A stretch of 64,000 bases of DNA, from assembly GCF_001314995.1 (NCBI RefSeq), contig NZ_CP012938.1, forward strand, positions 620,001-684,000. Reading direction: 5' to 3'. This document shows, one piece after another, positions 61,656-64,000 of the stretch. The DNA is from Bacteroides ovatus. Lineage in GTDB: Bacteria; Bacteroidota; Bacteroidia; Bacteroidales; Bacteroidaceae. The position numbers and the translations under genes were made by a program. The notes beneath the pieces were generated by a model. That model was not told the origin of the DNA and made no database searches. It saw only the letters and a program-made list of their open reading frames with translations. How positions within the stretch are numbered: the first letter of the stretch is position 1; each line of letters opens with the position of its first letter.

Positions 61656-64000
61656 TTAGAATTGAACTTTCACATTAAAACCGAAGTTACGCAAGCTAGG
61701 TTGCATAAAGTAGTCTACATTCATATAATAGTTACTGGAGGTAGAGGCAGACAATTCCGGGTCAAATGGGGCTTTACAATAAATCATCCATAAATTACGT
61801 CCTACAATACCCAAAGTAACATTCGCCACATTTTTAAACCATCTTTTAGGAAGTGTATAGTTTAGACTCAATTCCTGCAAACGTACATTGGTTGCACTAT
61901 ATAGATAATAACGACCGTAGCCACCTTCACCCGTACCAATAGTCTGGTAATACTTTTGGGCGTTAACTTTACCGTTATTAATAGGTATACCACCATTATC
62001 ACGAGCTGTTGCAGATGTTCCGGATACTCCATAATAATCTAAGATACCTTGAGTAGCCGAATAAGCTAATCCGCCTACGCGGGCTGATAATACAACTCCT
62101 AAATCAATTCCTTTATAAGTGAAATGATTGGTCCATCCGAGGTTGAAATCAGCATCCAGATTACCTACTTTTACCGGAGTGTTTGATGAAGTGATACCCA
62201 GATTACCATTCTGATCGACTTTTATATTACCGTTATTGTCTTTTGTCAGTTGGTTGTATACATAGATATCAGTCATGGAGCCTCCTTCTGTCAGGATGAC
62301 GCGAGGAGCTACATTCTCTTTACCTAACCAACCCACATTCATTTCATCCATTTGGATAGCTTCTCCTGTCACGGGATTCACGCTGCCGCTTGCCAGTCGT
62401 TTCACCTTGTTACGGTTTAGAGTGAAGGTTGCATTAGAAGACCATCCGAATCCTGCCCATTTATCGTTGAACCCTAAAGCCAATTCAAGACCTTGGTTTT
62501 GCACGTTACCAGCTTGTACAATCGCTTGTTTATATCCGGAAGAAGAGGGAATATCTACCTTAAATGTTTGGTTCAGTGTGTTAGAACGATAGTAAGTTGC
62601 GTCTAAATTGAAACGGTTTCCCCAGAATTTCAAGTTCAAACCGATTTCCCAGGACTTAGTCTTTTCAGGTTTCATGTTGTCCATCGGGTAAACGGTCGGA
62701 TTCGCCCAGTTATGTGTCTGGCTGTTGTATTCGTAACCCGGATTAGTAAGGAAACGATCGAAAGAAGAGGCTACCACTGTATATGAACCGCGTATTTTAG
62801 CATAAGAGATCACCTCGGGCAGTTTAACCATTTCTGATAATAAAGCCGATAAACCGACTGACGGATAAAAGAAAGATTTCTGTTTGGAGAATGCAAGTTT
62901 TGAATCCCAGTCATTACGTCCGGTTACGGTTAGATACAGTTGATTTTTCCAACTTAATTCAGCACTGGCAAAAATACTTTGAATTTCATCTTCATATCCG
63001 GTAGGGTCCGGTTTATAGTTGGCGGAGAAATTAATATTGTTGATCTGGAAGAAGTTAGGAATAACCAGGTCACCTGCAATATATAACTGATCCATTGAAG
63101 TATGATATATGGAAGCACCAACATTGGCTGTTAAATGAAAATCACCAAATGTTTTATCTATATTAGCCAGGAAATCGGCATATAAAGAACGTTCCTGACG
63201 CATGGCATCTTCAAAACCACCGCTTACACCACAGAATGTTGTTAATGTAGAAGCAGATTTTTCGTTTTTATTCCGGTAGTCGGAGTTGTCCAGATTGACA
63301 CGACCGACAACATTGAGCCAATCTGCAGCCTGCCATTTCAAAGAAGCGTTCATCATATAACGTTTCTTGTTGGAAGTACGGTTGATGCGATTTTGTATCC
63401 AATATGGATTTTGTAATGACAAACTTGCATCACCATAAGGCCAATATTGTTCCATATAGCCGTAGTTAGTATTATAACGCTCATACAGACGAATTTCGTC
63501 AAAGTTGTCTCCACGAGGGAATAGATACAGTGATGGGAGAGGATTATAATACTGTCCTTGAGAAACCATGTTTTTGTTGTTCTGAACGATATATTGTGCA
63601 CCGATATCCAGAGTAAGTTTATCATTCAGGAAATGGGTGGTATTACGTGCCGTAAAATTATAACGGTTATAGGAGTTATTCGGAAGAATTCCACCGGAGT
63701 TAGTTGTAGAAGCAGAAAGATAGGTCTGGTTTTTGGTATTTCCTGTAGATAATGCTACCGAATTGATAACATTGGAGCCTGTTTCAAAGAAGTCAGATGG
63801 GTTATATCGACGGTTTGTCAATTCTCCCCAGCTGAATAATCCGGAACTTGTACCATAACGGTTCTGCATATCCGGCATAATATATGCTTTAGAGAAAGTA
63901 GTACTGTTGGATACTGTTATGGTAGTTTTCTCTGTTTGGCCTTTTTTAGTAGTAATTAAAACAACACCGTTTGCCGCAGCAGAACCATATAATGCTGCCG
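61656..64000 (-). CDS. SusC/RagA-family TonB-dependent outer-membrane transporter, N-terminal part cut by window edge
   Basis: The reading frame enters at the right edge and is open to a TAA at 61656, 781 codons seen. It covers the end of the plug domain (AALYGSAAANGVVLITTKKG, typical of SusC) and the 22-strand barrel, with WLNVVGRVNLDNSDYRNKNE, YSATQGILDYYGVSGTSATA and the final LRNFGFNVKVQF. The first ATG inside the window (63878) is internal, not the true start. The N-terminal signal peptide, any STN domain and the TonB box lie outside, so direct FecR contact cannot be checked. With susD and GH18 downstream it imports the cleaved glycan. Confidence 0.94.
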   Translation of the reverse strand, partial: AALYGSAAANGVVLITTKKGQTEKTTITVSNSTTFSKAYIMPDMQNRYGTSSGLFSWGELTNRRYNPSDFFETGSNVINSVALSTGNTKNQTYLSASTTNSGGILPNNSYNRYNFTARNTTHFLNDKLTLDIGAQYIVQNNKNMVSQGQYYNPLPSLYLFPRGDNFDEIRLYERYNTNYGYMEQYWPYGDASLSLQNPYWIQNRINRTSNKKRYMMNASLKWQAADWLNVVGRVNLDNSDYRNKNEKSASTLTTFCGVSGGFEDAMRQERSLYADFLANIDKTFGDFHLTANVGASIYHTSMDQLYIAGDLVIPNFFQINNINFSANYKPDPTGYEDEIQSIFASAELSWKNQLYLTVTGRNDWDSKLAFSKQKSFFYPSVGLSALLSEMVKLPEVISYAKIRGSYTVVASSFDRFLTNPGYEYNSQTHNWANPTVYPMDNMKPEKTKSWEIGLNLKFWGNRFNLDATYYRSNTLNQTFKVDIPSSSGYKQAIVQAGNVQNQGLELALGFNDKWAGFGWSSNATFTLNRNKVKRLASGSVNPVTGEAIQMDEMNVGWLGKENVAPRVILTEGGSMTDIYVYNQLTKDNNGNIKVDQNGNLGITSSNTPVKVGNLDADFNLGWTNHFTYKGIDLGVVLSARVGGLAYSATQGILDYYGVSGTSATARDNGGIPINNGKVNAQKYYQTIGTGEGGYGRYYLYSATNVRLQELSLNYTLPKRWFKNVANVTLGIVGRNLWMIYCKAPFDPELSASTSSNYYMNVDYFMQPSLRNFGFNVKVQF

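Noticed and set aside
63353..63878. SusC-like gene starting at the ATG at 63878
   Set aside because: The frame continues upstream to the window edge with conserved plug-domain sequence, so that methionine is internal.

Overview
The window is about 43% GC and reads as a gut Bacteroides chromosome. The signs are SusC/SusD pairs with DUF1735 lipoproteins, Mfa1/Mfa2-type fimbriae, BACON domains, AddAB-like nucleases, ECF sigma/FecR pairs, and many copies of the Bacteroidales -7 promoter box TAnnTTTG just upstream of genes. The species cannot be fixed from the sequence alone. Both edges cut a gene: gcvP on the left (its C-terminal part is missing) and a susC homologue on the right (its N-terminal part is missing).

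Layout. 0-5 kb: minus-strand housekeeping genes (gcvP, an MBL-fold hydrolase, rsmG, a DUF3298-like lipoprotein, a YecH-type small protein, a membrane metallophosphoesterase). 5.2-10.7 kb: a plus-strand copper operon (Cys-rich HYC protein, TonB-dependent receptor, periplasmic HMA protein, CopA ATPase). 10.8-24 kb: an AraC regulator, lipB, an operon OPT transporter / esterase-DUF1460 fusion / PorQ-like protein, DUF1573, DUF4923, engB preceded by a 22-bp tandem repeat, a sodium:solute symporter, recR, a membrane protein, a GNAT, an AlgH-like protein and an aminotransferase. 24.1-25.3 kb: tRNA-Asp and fabH.

25.3-30.5 kb is accessory DNA: a decayed DnaB-like helicase, then a small coiled-coil protein, a GNAT-like protein and an IbrA/IbrB-like pair (PP-loop PAPS-reductase family plus ParB/sulfiredoxin fold), then a decayed BACON-containing fimbrial lipoprotein. 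30.5-41.7 kb is a fimbrial operon: DUF3575 and DUF3868/OmpA proteins, an Mfa1-like major subunit, an Mfa2/FimB-like anchor, two accessory fimbrillins and a large tip-like protein with BACON and two WRLPT-type C-terminal domains. A strong hairpin separates the major subunit from the rest. Two paralogous HTH proteins follow on the other strand.

44-46.2 kb: a UDP-glucuronate decarboxylase-like SDR and a soluble receiver-histidine kinase. 46.3-55.3 kb: one tight minus-strand operon with an ECF sigma factor at its head, then a YhcH-like protein, an AddA-like helicase/nuclease, a radical SAM activase, a TonB-like protein and an AddB-like nuclease. 55.4-64 kb: the divergent FecR anti-sigma gene and, converging on it, a polysaccharide utilization locus (SusC, SusD, GH18 endo-glycosidase, DUF1735-LamG and DUF1735-F5/8C lipoproteins). 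Its make-up suggests N-glycan foraging under the sigma/FecR pair. The last lipoprotein gene carries a one-base frameshift.

The best candidates for something undescribed are the IbrA/IbrB-like cassette at 26.4-29.2 kb, the esterase-DUF1460 fusion between OPT and PorQ genes, and the placing of AddAB-type repair genes behind a glycan-type ECF sigma factor.
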